Source: Hordeum vulgare subsp. vulgare
Lineage: Eukaryota > Streptophyta > Magnoliopsida > Poales > Poaceae
Direction: 5' to 3'
Assembly: GCF_904849725.1 (NCBI RefSeq)
Contig: NC_058522.1
Coordinates: forward strand, 459,112,844-459,176,843
DNA length: 64,000 nt
Shown: positions 24,120-35,346 of the stretch, in pieces
How positions within the stretch are numbered: position 1 is the first letter of the stretch
How the letters are laid out: each line of letters begins with the position of its first letter
Made by a program: the position numbers and the translations under genes
The notes under the pieces: model-generated
The model's database searches: none
Told to the model about the DNA's origin: nothing
The model's input: the letters and a program-made list of their open reading frames with translations, nothing else

Positions 24120-25140
24120 TTGGTGCCAAAAGATACGAGTTAATGATGATAGTACCACTTACTTGTGGCACTGCCGCTTGAGTCATGTTAGTATAAATTG
24201 CATGAAGAGGCTCCATGCTGATGGATCTTTGTACTCACCTGATTTCGAATCACTAGTGACATGCAAATCATACCACATGAGCAAGGCCTTGTTTTCATTG
24301 AGATGAAATAAGATAGTAACTTGTTGGAAGTGATACATTTTGATGTATGCAGTCCAATGGGTGCTGAGGCATGCAGTGGATATCATTATGTTCTTACTTC
24401 ACTGACGATTTGAGTAGATACTAGAGTATTTACTTAATGAATCACAGGTCTGAAATATTGAAAAGTTCAATTCTGTTTCAGAGTGAAGTTCGTCGTAACA
24501 AGAGGATAAACTGTCTACGATATGATCAAAGAAATGAATATCTGAGTTACGAGTTTTGGTACGCAGTTAAGACAATGTGGAAGTTATTTCGCAGTTCATG
24601 CCACCTGGAACATCATAGTGTGATGATGTGTCTGAACATCATAGCCACGCACTATTTGGTATAATACATACTATGGTGTCTCTTATCGAATTACCACTAT
24701 CGTTTATGGGTTATGCATTAGAGACAACCGCACTCACTTTAAATAGGGCACCGCGTATTTCCGTTGAAGATGACACAGTATAGACTGAGGTTTAGAGAAA
24801 TCTAAACTGTCGTTTCTTGAAAGTTTGGGGTTTCGACACTTATGTGAAAAAGTTTCATTCTGATAAGCTCGAACCCAAAGCGGATAAATGCATCTTCATA
24901 GGATATCCAAAATAGTTGGGTACATCTCCTATCTCAGATCCGAAAGCAAAGTGTTTGTTTCTAGAAACGGATCCTTTCTCGAGGAAAGGTTTCTCTTGAA
25001 AGAATTGAGTGGGAGGGTAGTAGAACTTGATGAGGTCATTGAACCATCACTTCAACCAGTGTGTAGCAGGGCGCAGGAAGTTGTTCATGTGGCGCCTACA
25101 CCAATTGAAGTGGAAGCTGATGATGATGATCATTGAGCTT
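24120..25140 (+). pseudogene. Element H: integrase, decayed
   Basis: Readable fragments in changing frames are a pre-integrase His region (24150-24210), an LRYDQRNEYLSYEF segment near 24515-24560 where the family has LRSDRGGEY (second Asp kept), a region homologous to the LNRAP segment near 24735, and FLKVWGFDTYVKKF near 24815. Stops lie between them. It is homologous to 7916-9041 of G. Confidence 0.75.
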
Positions 25141-25329
25141 CGAATCAAGTTACTACAAAACCTCGTAGGTCGACAAGGTCGCGTACTGCTGCAGAGTAGT
25201 ACGGTAACCCTGTCTTGGAGGTCATGTTGTTGAGCAACAGTGAACCTACGAGTTATGGAGAAAGCGATGGTGGGCCCGGGTTCCAACAAATGGCTGGAAG
25301 CCATGAAATCCGAGAGAGGATCCATGTAT

Positions 25330-26560
25330 GAAACCAAAGTGTAGACTTTGGAAGAACTACTTGATGGTCATAGGACTATTGAGTAAAGATGGATCTTTAA
25401 AAGGAAGACAGACGATGATAGTGATAAGTCACTATTAAGAAAAGCTCGACTTGTCGCAAAGATGTTTCCGACAAGATCAAACAGTTGACTATGATGAGAC
25501 TTTCTCACTCGTAGCGATGCTGAAAGTCTGTTAGAATTATGTTAGTAGTTGCTGCATTATTTATGAAATATTGCACGTAGGATGTCAAAACATTGTTTCC
25601 TCGACGGTTTCCTTGAGCAAACATTGTATGTGATACAACCAGAAGGTTTTGTCGATCCTAAAGATACTAGCAAGTATGCAAGCTCCAGTGATCCTTCAAT
25701 GGACTGGTGCAAGCATCTCGGAGTTGGAATAAGCACTTTGATGAGATGATCAAAGATTTTGGGTGTGTACAAGGTTTATGAGAAACTTGTATTTCCAAAG
25801 AAGTGAGTGGGAGCACTATAGAATTTCTGATAGGTATATGTGGTTGACATATTGTGGATCAGAAGTAATGTAGAATTTCTGTAAAGCATACAAGGTTGTT
25901 TGAAAGAAGTTTTCAAAGGAGTACCTGGATTATGCTACTTGAAGGTTGAGCATCAAAGATCTATGGAGATAGATCGAAAGCGCTTAATAGAAGTTTCAAC
26001 AAGATACATGCCTTGACAAGTTTTTGAAAGAGTTCAAAATAGACCAGCAAAGAAGGAGTTCTTGGTTGCGTTGTGAGGTGTGAATTTGAGTAAGACTCAA
26101 AACCCAACCACGGCAGAATAAAGAGAATAGATGAAGGTCGTCTTCTATGCCTTAGCCGTAGAATCTAAAGTATGCCATGCTGTGTACCGCACCTGAAGTG
26201 TGCCTTGACTCAAAGTATGTTGAGAGGTACAGAGAGTGATCCATGTTTGAATCACTAGCAGCGGTCAAAATTTATCCTTAGTAACAAATGGACTAAGGAA
26301 TTTTTCTCGATTATGGAGGTGGTTAAAGAGTTCGTCGTAAAGGGTAACGTCGATGCAAGCTTTGACACTAATCTGAATAACTATGAGTAGTGAAACGGAT
26401 TCATATAGTAGAGTGGATATTTGGAGCATTTCCGAATAGCACGTAGTAGCAGCATCTATAAGATGACATAAAGATTTGTAAAGAACGCACGGATCTGAAA
26501 GTTTCAGAACTGTTGACTAAAACCTCTCTCACAAGCAAGACATGATCAGACCCCATAACT
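25330..26560 (+). pseudogene. Element H: reverse transcriptase and RNase H, decayed
   Basis: Fragments of the RT palm start near 25390 (WIFKR). The catalytic motif at 25837-25848 reads Y-V-V-D instead of Y-V-D-D, losing one catalytic Asp. RNase H traces run from 26220 to 26540. Many stops occur in all frames. No enzyme can come from this copy. Confidence 0.75.
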
Positions 26561-26620
26561 ATATGGGTGTTGGATTCGTTGGAATCACATGGTGATGTGA
26601 ACTAGATTATTGACTCTAGT

Positions 26621-26633
26621 GCAAGTGGGAGAC
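26621..26633 (+). other. Element H: polypurine tract
   Basis: GCAAGTGGGAGAC immediately precedes the 3' LTR, identical to that of G. Confidence 0.85.
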
Positions 26634-28442
26634 TGTTGGAAATATGCCCTAGAGGCAATAATAAATTAGTTATTATTATATTTCTTTGTTCATGATAATC
26701 GTTTATTATCCATGCTATAATTGTATTGATTGGAAACACAATACTTGTGTGGATACATAGACAAAACACTGTCCCTAGTAAGCCTCTAGTTGACTAGCTC
26801 GTTGATCAAAGATGGTCAAGGTTTCCTGGCCATAGGCAAGTGTTGTCACTTGATAACGGGATCACATCATTAGGAGAATCATGTGATGGACTAGACCCAA
26901 ACTAATAGACGTAGCATGTTGATCGTGTCATTTTGTTGCTACTGTTTTCTGCGTGCCAAGTATTTATTCCTATGACCATGAGATCATATAACTCACTAAC
27001 ACCGGAGGAATGCTTTGTGTGTATCAAACGTCGCAACGTAACTGGGTGACTATAAAGATGCTCTACAGGTATCTCCGAAGGTGTTAGTTGAGTTAGTATG
27101 GATCAAGACTGGGATTTGTCACTCCGTGTGACGGAGAGGTATCTCGGGGCCCACTCGGTAATACAACATCACACACAAGCCTTGCAAGCAATGTAACTTA
27201 GTGTAAGTTACGGGATCTTGTATTACGGAACGAGTAAAGAGACTTGCCGGTAAACGAGATTGAAATAGGTATGCGGATACTAACGATCGAATCTCGGGCA
27301 AGTAACATACCGAAGGACAAAGGGAATGACATACGGGATTATATGAATCCTTGGCACTGAGGTTCAAACGATAAGATCTTCGTAGAATATGTAGGATCCA
27401 ATATGGGCATCCAGGTCCCGCTATTGGATATTGACCGAGGAGTCTCTCGGGTCATGTCTACATAGTTCTCGAACCCGCAGGGTCTGCACACTTAAGGTTC
27501 GACGTTGTTTTATGCGTATTTGAGTTATATGGTTGGTTACCGAATGTTGTTCGGAGTCCCGGATGAGATCACGGACGTCACGAGGGTTTCCGGAATGGTC
27601 CGGAAACGAAGATTGATATATAGGATGACCTCATTTGGTTACCGGAAGGTTTTCGTGCATTACCGGAAAAGTTTCGGGCTCATCGGTAGTGTACCGGGAG
27701 TGCCGGGAGGGGTGCCGGGGACCAGCGGGAGGGGTGTCACGCCCCAAGGGGTCTCATGGGCTATGGGAAGAGATAAAACAGCCCCTAGTGGGCTGGAATA
27801 AGTTCCCACTAAGGCCCATAAGGTTTGAGAAGGAAAAACACAAGGTGGAAAGAGTTTCCAAGTGGGAAGGTGGAATCCTACTCCAAGTAGGATTGGAGTA
27901 GGACTCCTCCACCTCCAATTTCGGCCAAACCTTTAGGTTTTGAGGCTGCCTCCTCCCCTCCCTCCCACCTATATATACGGAGGTTTTAGGGCTGATTTGA
28001 GACGACTTTCTCACGGCTGCCCGACCACATACCTCCATAGTTTTTCCTCTAGATCGCGTTTCTGCGGAGCTCGGGCGGAGCCCTGCTGAGACAAGATCAT
28101 CACCAACCTCCGGAGCGCCGTCACGCTGCCGGAGAACTCTTCTACCTCTCCGTCTCTCTTGCTGGATCAAGAAGGCCGAGATCATCGTCGAGTTGTACGT
28201 GTGCTGAACGCGGAGGTGCCGTCCGTTCGGTACTAGATCGTGGGACTGATCGCGGGATTGTTCGCGGGGCGGATCGAGGGACGTGAGGACGTTCCACTAC
28301 ATCAACCGCGTTCACTAACGCTTCTGCTGTACGATCTACAAGGGTACGTAGATCACTCATCCCCTCTCGTAGATGGACATCACCATGATAGGTCTTCGTG
28401 CGCGTAGGAAATTTTTTGTTTCCCTTGCGACGTTCCCCAACA
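26634..28442 (+). repeat. Element H: 3' LTR
   Basis: 1809 bases, one base shorter than the 5' LTR and differing by one further substitution as far as I can see. It is followed by the target copy gcatg (28443-28447). Confidence 0.95.
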
Positions 28443-28447
28443 GCATG

Positions 28448-28797
28448 ATCTCATGGTCATAGGAACATATACTTGACTTGTAGAAAACAGTAGCAGTAAA
28501 CTGACACAATCATATGCTACGTTTATAGTTTGGGTCTGGTCCATCACATCATTCTCCCAATGATGTGATCCCATTAACAAATGCCAACTCATGTCTATGG
28601 TCAGGAAACCTTGACCATCTGTGATCAAGGAGGTAGTCCATTAGAGGCTTACTAGGGACATTGTGTTGTCTATGCATCCAGACATGTATTTGAGTTTCCA
28701 ATCGATACAATTCTAGCATGGATAATAAATGATTATCTTGAACAAGGAAATATAATAATAATTACTTTATTATTGCCTCTAGGGCATATTTCCAAAA
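28448..28797 (-). repeat. Element G: 5' LTR, second part
   Basis: This continues 18414-19839 and matches 2532-2881. It ends TTTCCAAAA where the family ends TTTCCAACA, a substitution in the terminal dinucleotide region. The target copy aactt (28798-28802) follows. Confidence 0.9.
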
Positions 28798-28802
28798 AAC
28801 TT

Positions 28803-30573
28803 CATGCTGAAGTTGCTAAACAGTGGTAGTCAACTCCGTCACCTTGACATCGAGGTCATGGAATGTTGTCTCCACGATCCTCTCAAGGCTCTACTGGTTC
28901 AGCAAAATCTCCCAAACTTTCTTCTCCATCCCTTGAATGGTGCTGACCAAGAAGGACATCTAATCATCTCTGGTTTTGAGCTGTGGGAGTTGAGCTGGAT
29001 CATTCCTAGCAGCCTCTACAACTCCTGCCTCTGTTGCCTCTCTAGCAGTAGCTAAGCTAGGATGGGTATCATCCATCACAACTTCATTGTCCTCAAAATT
29101 AGGCTGAAGTGGCAGGTGGGGACGATAAATTAGATATGCATTCTTGCCAATTTTGGCATTGATGAGCATCTGAATGTATGGAGCATATCCACAAGATCTC
29201 TTCTGATCTGCAGGAGTCCTCTTGACAGTCTCAACTATCAAGTCCATCACTCGGAACCGGGTGTGGGTGTCTAGATGATGATGCATGTTGATTGAATAAC
29301 CTCTAATCATCTTGTCATCACCTGATTTGAGCATCAGGGTGTGTGTCATGATAGTGTTTGTAGTGGGTATTCCTGCTTGCGAAAAGTAGACAGAGCCAAG
29401 TTTGTGAGACGACAAGAAATCATGGGGCACTGGCTTGTCCATGTTGGCCATGGAGTTGTGATTCATATTGAGCTATGAATACACATCCATGTGTTCTTCT
29501 CGTGCTTTAGGAGAACCAATGATAATGACCCATTCATCAATAGTGGATTCATACGAGTGACCCTCAGTCATCCAAACAATTCTTCCATCAGAATAGAAAT
29601 GACTGGCGGAATAGAATTGCATGATCATCTCATCATTCCATGCAGTCATCTCTTTGCCAACAAAATCTTCAATATCAACCATCCTGAAATTTCTCTCACT
29701 TGAGGAAAATAGTCTTCATTGGCTTTGATGTATTTCCAATCAACATATCTCATGTCGTTGACTGCATGGCTCTTGTCAAGTAGAACTATCTCATAGAAAT
29801 CTTGTTGTTCCCATGTGTGAAAGCGGGGATCAACAACAATTCTCCTTCTCACAGCATATGGATCAATAGATCTCCACTTCCTCATACATGTATCTTTCCT
29901 CTTCTTCATGTCCTCAGCAACTAGGTGAGAATCATCATGGGTTGGCATATCAGGTCTTAGCTTCATAAGCACATGGGCATCCCCATCTTCCACTGCAGCA
30001 AAATCTCTGGATGCAAAGCCTTTGTTTTTCTCAGCTGTAGGAATATCCTTTGTAGTCCTCTTGGGAGCTACAAGCTTCGTAGGAGCTAAAGACTTCTTGG
30101 GAGAAGAAGGCTTCTTTGTCATAGCATCAGCCATCAGCTTTGACTTCTTTCAAGGAGGTACCTCAACTGGAATTTCTTCCTCCTCATCATCAACAGCTTG
30201 TGTTGTATCTTCATACATTGAGGTTTGCCTTCCAATAACATGGATAGTACTCTTTGTGTATCTCTTCACACCTGGCTTCTTTGCAAGCCTTTCTTCTAGA
30301 GCTCTAGTGTCACAAGGTTTAGCATACTCCTTCCTCACAATCTTCCTGATTGTGGTCTTCTCCTTCTGCTTCTAGGGAGCAGATTCTTTAGGGATGAAGT
30401 CAGCATCTTCTTCATCAGAACTTAACTTCCTTCTGGAGTTGGTAGCTGCCTTGGGCATGACATGGCAGCTGGGAGTACCTGATTCATAGGGGGGGCCTCT
30501 TAGGACTAGTGCCTGAATCAGTTTCAGCATGGGGCTCACTGAAGTTGTTCTGGCTATCCTCTGAACCTGACAT
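28803..30573 (-). pseudogene. Element A: ORF2, unknown protein
   Basis: A long ORF reads from MSGSEDSQ (30573) to the G insertion at 28803 and continues at 1105-870. Recognisable blocks, in order, are an N-terminal Ser/Lys-rich region, RKEYAKPCDTRALEERL (30338-), KLRPDMPTHDDSHLVAEDM, RKWRSIDPYAVRRRIVVD, MRYVDWKYIKANEDYF, then FVGKEMTAWNDEMIMQFY, GRIVWMTEG, HKLGSVYF, MIRGYSIN, TPADQKRSCGYAPYIQ and a C-terminal coiled coil (SLERIVETTF). It resembles the repeat-associated 'putative plant transposon protein' type found widely in cereal DNA. No catalytic motif is visible. It is broken by a frameshift near 29700, stops at 30150, 29473 and 28960, and others near its ends. Confidence 0.65.
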
Positions 30574-32062
30574 CTTGCAAGACCAAGCGGACAAGCAGAG
30601 TTGCAGTCTGGCAGACAAGCTGATCATGTGTAAAGATATAGAAGAGGTGGAAAGGATAAGCATCACTAAATTGCAGATTTTTTTCAAATTTGAACTCTGG
30701 AAAATTTAGCTTTAACTTGCAGCAAAATAAGATTTCGGTTCCACCGAGTCAGAAATTTCGGAGGCGCTGAGACACATGCTCTCTTTAACAGAAACTTGCC
30801 ACCCTTCTCGGTTCCACCGAGAACATTCTCAGTAACCCTAAAACCAAAATCGATAGGACCGATTTTTGCAAGTCGGTGACACCTGGCGAAGGCGCACGGG
30901 AGAAACAAGCACACGTGGAGGGGATTAGGGCGCAACACCAAAGGGGTGCGACTACGGCGTTTGAAGAAAATTTTCAACCGTCGGGTACCGCTGGTATATA
31001 TATCCCTTCGCTGTCGGTGACACCGAGATTAGATTTTCGATGCAACAGAGTTCAAAATCTATCAGCTAACAGTGAAACTCGGTGAGGCCGAAAAGCAAAA
31101 CTCGGTTGCACCGAGATGATAAAACCTGATCAATCCTTGGCTTCAGTGGGACCGATATTTTGAGGTTGGTCACACCGAGATGCACTTTGGGAGGTTTTGG
31201 AATTCAGCCCTTGGCGAGAAGGATCTCCGAGTGCTCCTCACATAGAGTGTCCCTAAAGTGCTTGCTCAAATTTTGTGATCTAGCATGAATAGAATTTGAG
31301 ACGAGAAAGCATAGATAGCTAGAGGGAGGTACTTAGGCATTCTTGTATATCCAATTGGCTGAAAGAAATAGAAAGCCAAATAACAACAATTGGTTATCCC
31401 TGAATGAGCAAAATATGCATACCAACATGCTCACACAATAAGATGTCAAATAAAACATGGTGAACATGCACATTCATTCTAGCATCTATCAAGCACTTTG
31501 GCGATGACAAAGTCATCTATATATGAGTATATTAACTTAGGATCCAAGTAAGAATACTTTATCATAGGTCATACTCCTCGATTAAGCACAAGTGGGGTTA
31601 CCACTTTTACATAATGCATTAATGTGTTCAGTTCGTTTAGGAGACGCTTATACTCATGTCTTAGAGTAAAGCCTCCCCTAGATGTGGCATCCCCCCTAAG
31701 AGGGATAAACTAACCTTCGGTTTTGTCATAGAAGACTTCAAGTAGGTGTAGTGGTGGTCGATGCTCATTGTCGATGAAGATCATCTTGAGTTGGGAGAAA
31801 TCCTTGTTGTTTCTTAATCTTCTCACCTCCATGGGTTAGTCCCAAAGCAAAACGAACAAATGCAAGGATATCTATGTACATGGAGTGAAATACATGGGAG
31901 TTGATGTCCAAAGATGCATTAATTACCTTGTCCCTTGGTCACCTTTGAGGGAATGTGTGTGACTCCTTGAACTAATGAATATGGTGGGAGTTGATTGCAT
32001 ATAGTTCTTGCTAAAATGAATAAGAGTGAATTTCATTGGCGGAGTCACCCCTCAAGAACTTT
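30574..32062 (-). other. Element A: spacer between gag and ORF2, rich in CGGTNNNACCG
   Basis: There is no ORF of note in this 1.5-kb stretch. Exact palindromes CGGTNNNACCG lie at 30736-30746, 30809-30819, 31015-31025 and 31103-31113. Near copies lie at 30851-30861, 30874-30884, 31080-31090 and 31167-31177. The cluster is just upstream of the ORF2 start on the minus strand, where a promoter or leader would lie. A TATATATA at 30995-31002 lies within the cluster. Confidence 0.6.
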
Positions 32063-34240
32063 CTAGTTCTTCCTCTTGGGGACCCACATCACCTTGATGG
32101 GAATCCTTGGAATTCTTGTAGCACTAGATGAGGTAGTACTAGAAGTGTCCTTGGTAACCCACTCGACCTTGGCTTGGGGTTCTTCCTCAAATGAGTCAAT
32201 CTCCTCCTGAATCTTTCCCTTACCCCTGTGGTCTTGTGGTAGAAGGCCATATTGAGAGCTTGTTCCCTTGGGAGGAGTAGGATCATACTTCTCCTCTTGA
32301 GGAATAAACTTGGTAATGGGATATGGACCTTGTTCCCAAACATCTCCGTTGACATTGAAGTAGCCAACACCTTGCTTCTTTCGATGCCCTCCTTGCTTGT
32401 GCACAATTTCTTCGAATTACTTACTTTTGGCAAGACTATTGAAGACACCTCTGCCTATAATCCCTTTCAATAAATCATTTTCTTGCTCAAGTGTAACTTG
32501 GCTACCAGAATCATTGGTGGAATCAAGGGAGCTACTAGCAACAAAACCATTTGATATAGCTTTAGCATTGGTGTTACTAGATGAAGAAACTTTCTTGCCT
32601 TTGTTACTAGTGTTCTTAGGTTTAAGTTGTGGAACAAAAGTAGACAAGAGTAATTGTTTGGCTAGATAGGAAGAACTATTCTTTCGAAGATCATCATCGA
32701 TTTCTTTAAGAAACTCATGCTCTTGCTCTAAATTTAGCTTCTCGAAGCGTAGCTTCTCACGAGTTCTTGCAAGCTCTCTATGATCTTCTAGAGTAGTTTC
32801 ATGAGCTAACTTAAGAGTGTTTAATTCTTTAGTTATTCGTTCAATCACTTTCTTATCATCGGCATTCAATTTCTCTTGACTAGCATGAATATTTTCAAGT
32901 TCATTTTCAATGTTATCACTAGTCTTATAAAAGAGCAAGTCATCTTCTCCTAACAAGTCATCCTCATTGCTATAAAAGTAAAAGTACTCGGGGTGTGATA
33001 GCTTGGGGCCTTTTGCCATGAAGCAGTTTCCAATCCCTTCATTTGGTGAATCAAATAAGTCGTAGGAGTTGGAGGAAACGAGTGCAATGCCGGCAACACC
33101 TTCATCTTGACTATAGTCGGAATTGGAGTGATAACTTCTCTCAGATTGGTTGCCAAACTCGGAGCCGGAAACCCATTGACCAACGTGAGCTTGATGTCTT
33201 CTTCTTGAACTGCTCTTGGTGCACTTGTCCTTCTTCTCCGGTTATTTGCCTCTTCGGGAGTGTCTTCGTTCATAACGGTCTTCTCTACTCCTTCTCTCTG
33301 TGCGAGGTGACTCATCTCTTGATCTTCGTATTCTAGGTGACTCTTCTCTTCGTTTGTGGGGAGCCGAGCACCCATTCGAAAAGTGCCTGGGCTTTCCATA
33401 GTTGTAGCAGTTTCTATCACGACAAGACAAACGCTTCTCGTTATATCTTAAGCTTGAGCTTCTTTCTTTGCCTCTACTATTGTAAAACCTGTTGAATTTT
33501 CTGACCATGAGACTTATCTCTTCATTGGTAACAAGGTTGTCACATGAAGTAGCGGGGGCATTGCTTGAAGCTTTGTAAGCACCGCTTGACTTGTTGTGCT
33601 ACTCATCTTTATCCTTGAGAGACATTTCATGAGCAACAATCCTTCCAATGACTTCAGTTGGCTTGAGATCCTTGTAGTTTGGCATCATTTGGATTAATGT
33701 GCACATGGCGTCGTATCATCCATCCAAGGCTCTAAGTATATTCTTGATGATGAATTTGTCGGTCATCTCTTCACATCCTAAGGCGACAATCTCATTCATG
33801 ATGAGAGCTAGCCTAGAGTACATCTCAGCGACTCCTTCACCATCCTTTATCTTGCACTTGTCAAGCTGACTTTGAAGCACATCCAACTTAGATTCCCTCA
33901 CAGAATCAATACCTTCGTGCATATCAATCAAAGTATCCCAAATTTCATTTGCATTCTCAAGGCGACTGATTTTGTTGAATTCTTCGAGACACAAGTAGTT
34001 GAACAGAATATCACACGCTTAAGCATTGAATTGCAACATCTTTAATTCTTCTGCTATCGCATCACGATCCAATTCTTTACCTTTTCTGAAGAAATCACCT
34101 TGCACACCAACACGAACAATAGCCCAAACGGTAGGAATATAACCAAGAATATGCATTTTCATCTTATGCTTCCACCTAGTGAAATTCGTGCCATTGAAAT
34201 ATGGACCTGTATGGTGATAATTTCCCTCACTAGACGCCAT
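32063..34240 (-). pseudogene. Element A: Copia gag (UBN2-type), five in-frame stops
   Basis: A single frame of 726 codons runs from MASSEGNYHHTGPYF to the end at 32063 without a frameshift, broken by stops at 34019, 33716, 33599, 33242 and 32417. The order is an N-terminal gag fold (FNGTNFTRWKHKM, then NANEIWDTLIDMHEG and MTDKFIIKNILRALDG), a zinc knuckle reading CRDRNCYNYGKPRHFSNGC in which the second Cys of CX2C is Tyr, an Arg/Ser/Glu-rich basic region, an acidic region, a long coiled coil (about 32900-32700) and a Pro-rich tail. It would form the nucleocapsid; the knuckle change would weaken RNA binding. No protease follows. Confidence 0.85.
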
Positions 34241-34279
34241 ACTCTCCTAGGTTGTGAAACCAATGCAATGGAGACCAAC

Positions 34280-34291
34280 GCTCTGATACCA
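34280..34291 (-). other. Element A: primer binding site, initiator tRNA-Met
   Basis: The minus strand reads TGGTATCAGAGC, two bases inside the 5' LTR. Confidence 0.88.
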
Positions 34292-34293
34292 CT

Positions 34294-35346
34294 TATAGTA
34301 TAGAAAGTATGTCTAGAGGGAGGGGCTCATTAGACTACTTGACAAGATAAAAACTTAGCATTTTCCCAATTTTAAGTGTGGTCCAGTTTTAGCAATTATG
34401 ACTAGTCAAGTACACCCTACACATGCACATCTAAGAGTATAGCGGTGGAAAGTAAAACATGCAAGCGTAAAGTAGAGGGTAAGTTAGGGAGGTCAAACGC
34501 AAAGGTGGACACGATGATTTTTGGCATGGTTCCGATAGGTGGCGCTATGGTACGTCCATGTTAGTGGAGACTTCAACCCACGGAGGGTAATAGCTGCGAG
34601 AGTCCACGGAGGGCTCCACCCACGAGGGTTCCACAAAGAAGCGGCCTTGTCTATTCCACCATTACTTCCGTCCACACAGGACTAGCCTCACTCACGGTAG
34701 ATCTTCATGAAGTAGGCGATCTCCTTGCCCTTACAAACATCTTGGTTCAACTCCACAACACAAAGTAGGAGGCTCCCAAGCGACACCTAACCAATCTAGG
34801 AGGCATCACCCTCCAAAAGGTAATATATGTTATAGAACGATGAACTCCTTGCTCTTATGCTTCAAAAGATAGTCTCCTCAACACTCAATCACTCGCTCTC
34901 AGGTTCGGCAGGGGTAGGAGAGATTGATCTTGTGGAAAGCAACTTGGGGAGGCTAGAAATCAAGGTTCAAATGGTTGAAATGGAATCTCTTGATCTCGAC
35001 ACATGAGTAGGTTTCTCTCTCTCAGAAAAATGAATCTATCAAGTGTAAGTGTGTTCTGGGTGCTTCTTCTACAAACGAGAGGTAGGTGGAGGGGTATATA
35101 TAGTCATCCCCAAAACTCCAACCGTTGCAACATTATTTCCCAACTTGGTGACATCAAAAAGAATCTTGGTGTTATCGAGTTGCACTAAATGTGGCAACTT
35201 TTGAATTCTCGGTGAAACCGATATAGGAATCTCCGTGGTACCGATACGATGACCTAGACCAGTTTCCAAATCTTGGTGAGATCGATTTCAAACTCTGAAA
35301 TTCTGATTCTTGAAATCTTCTCAAGAGAAAGTTAGTCACTGCATCT
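34294..35346 (-). repeat. Element A: 5' LTR, first part
   Basis: It begins at 34294 (TATAGTATAG, probably TG mutated to TA). It includes CGGTGAAACCG at 35210-35220. F cuts it at 35346 with TSD catct (35342-35346); the remainder is 42235-42689. The total LTR is about 1.5 kb. Confidence 0.8.

Larger units (their letters stand above)
19840..28442 (+). mobile_element. Element H: young Angela/WIS/BARE Copia element with ruined coding region
   Basis: Complete 8.6-kb element with LTRs 19840-21649 and 26634-28442, and perfect 5-bp duplications gcatg (19835-19839, 28443-28447). By eye the LTRs differ at only two places: an A-run length (near 21048 versus 27834) and one substitution (near 21618 versus 28411). 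The primer site (21651-21663) and polypurine tract (26621-26633) are present. The interior has full length but is full of stops and frameshifts. It sits in the LTR of a relative (G). Confidence 0.95.
1111..28797 (-). mobile_element. Element G: BARE/WIS/Angela-type Copia retrotransposon, heavily nested
   Basis: The 3' LTR is 1111-2881. The 5' LTR is 18414-19839 plus 28448-28797, split by H. Perfect 5-bp target duplications aactt flank it (1106-1110, 28798-28802). The polypurine tract GCAAGTGGGAGAC and the primer site TGGTATCAGAGC for initiator tRNA-Met are both in place. The interior keeps integrase, RT and RNase H in Copia order (gag-PR-IN-RT-RH). Most of gag and protease is deleted near 17035. 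It is split by a solo LTR (3754-7054), a MULE (9051-16967) and H (19840-28442). Its LTRs are visibly much more diverged from each other than those of H, so it is older. Confidence 0.92.
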
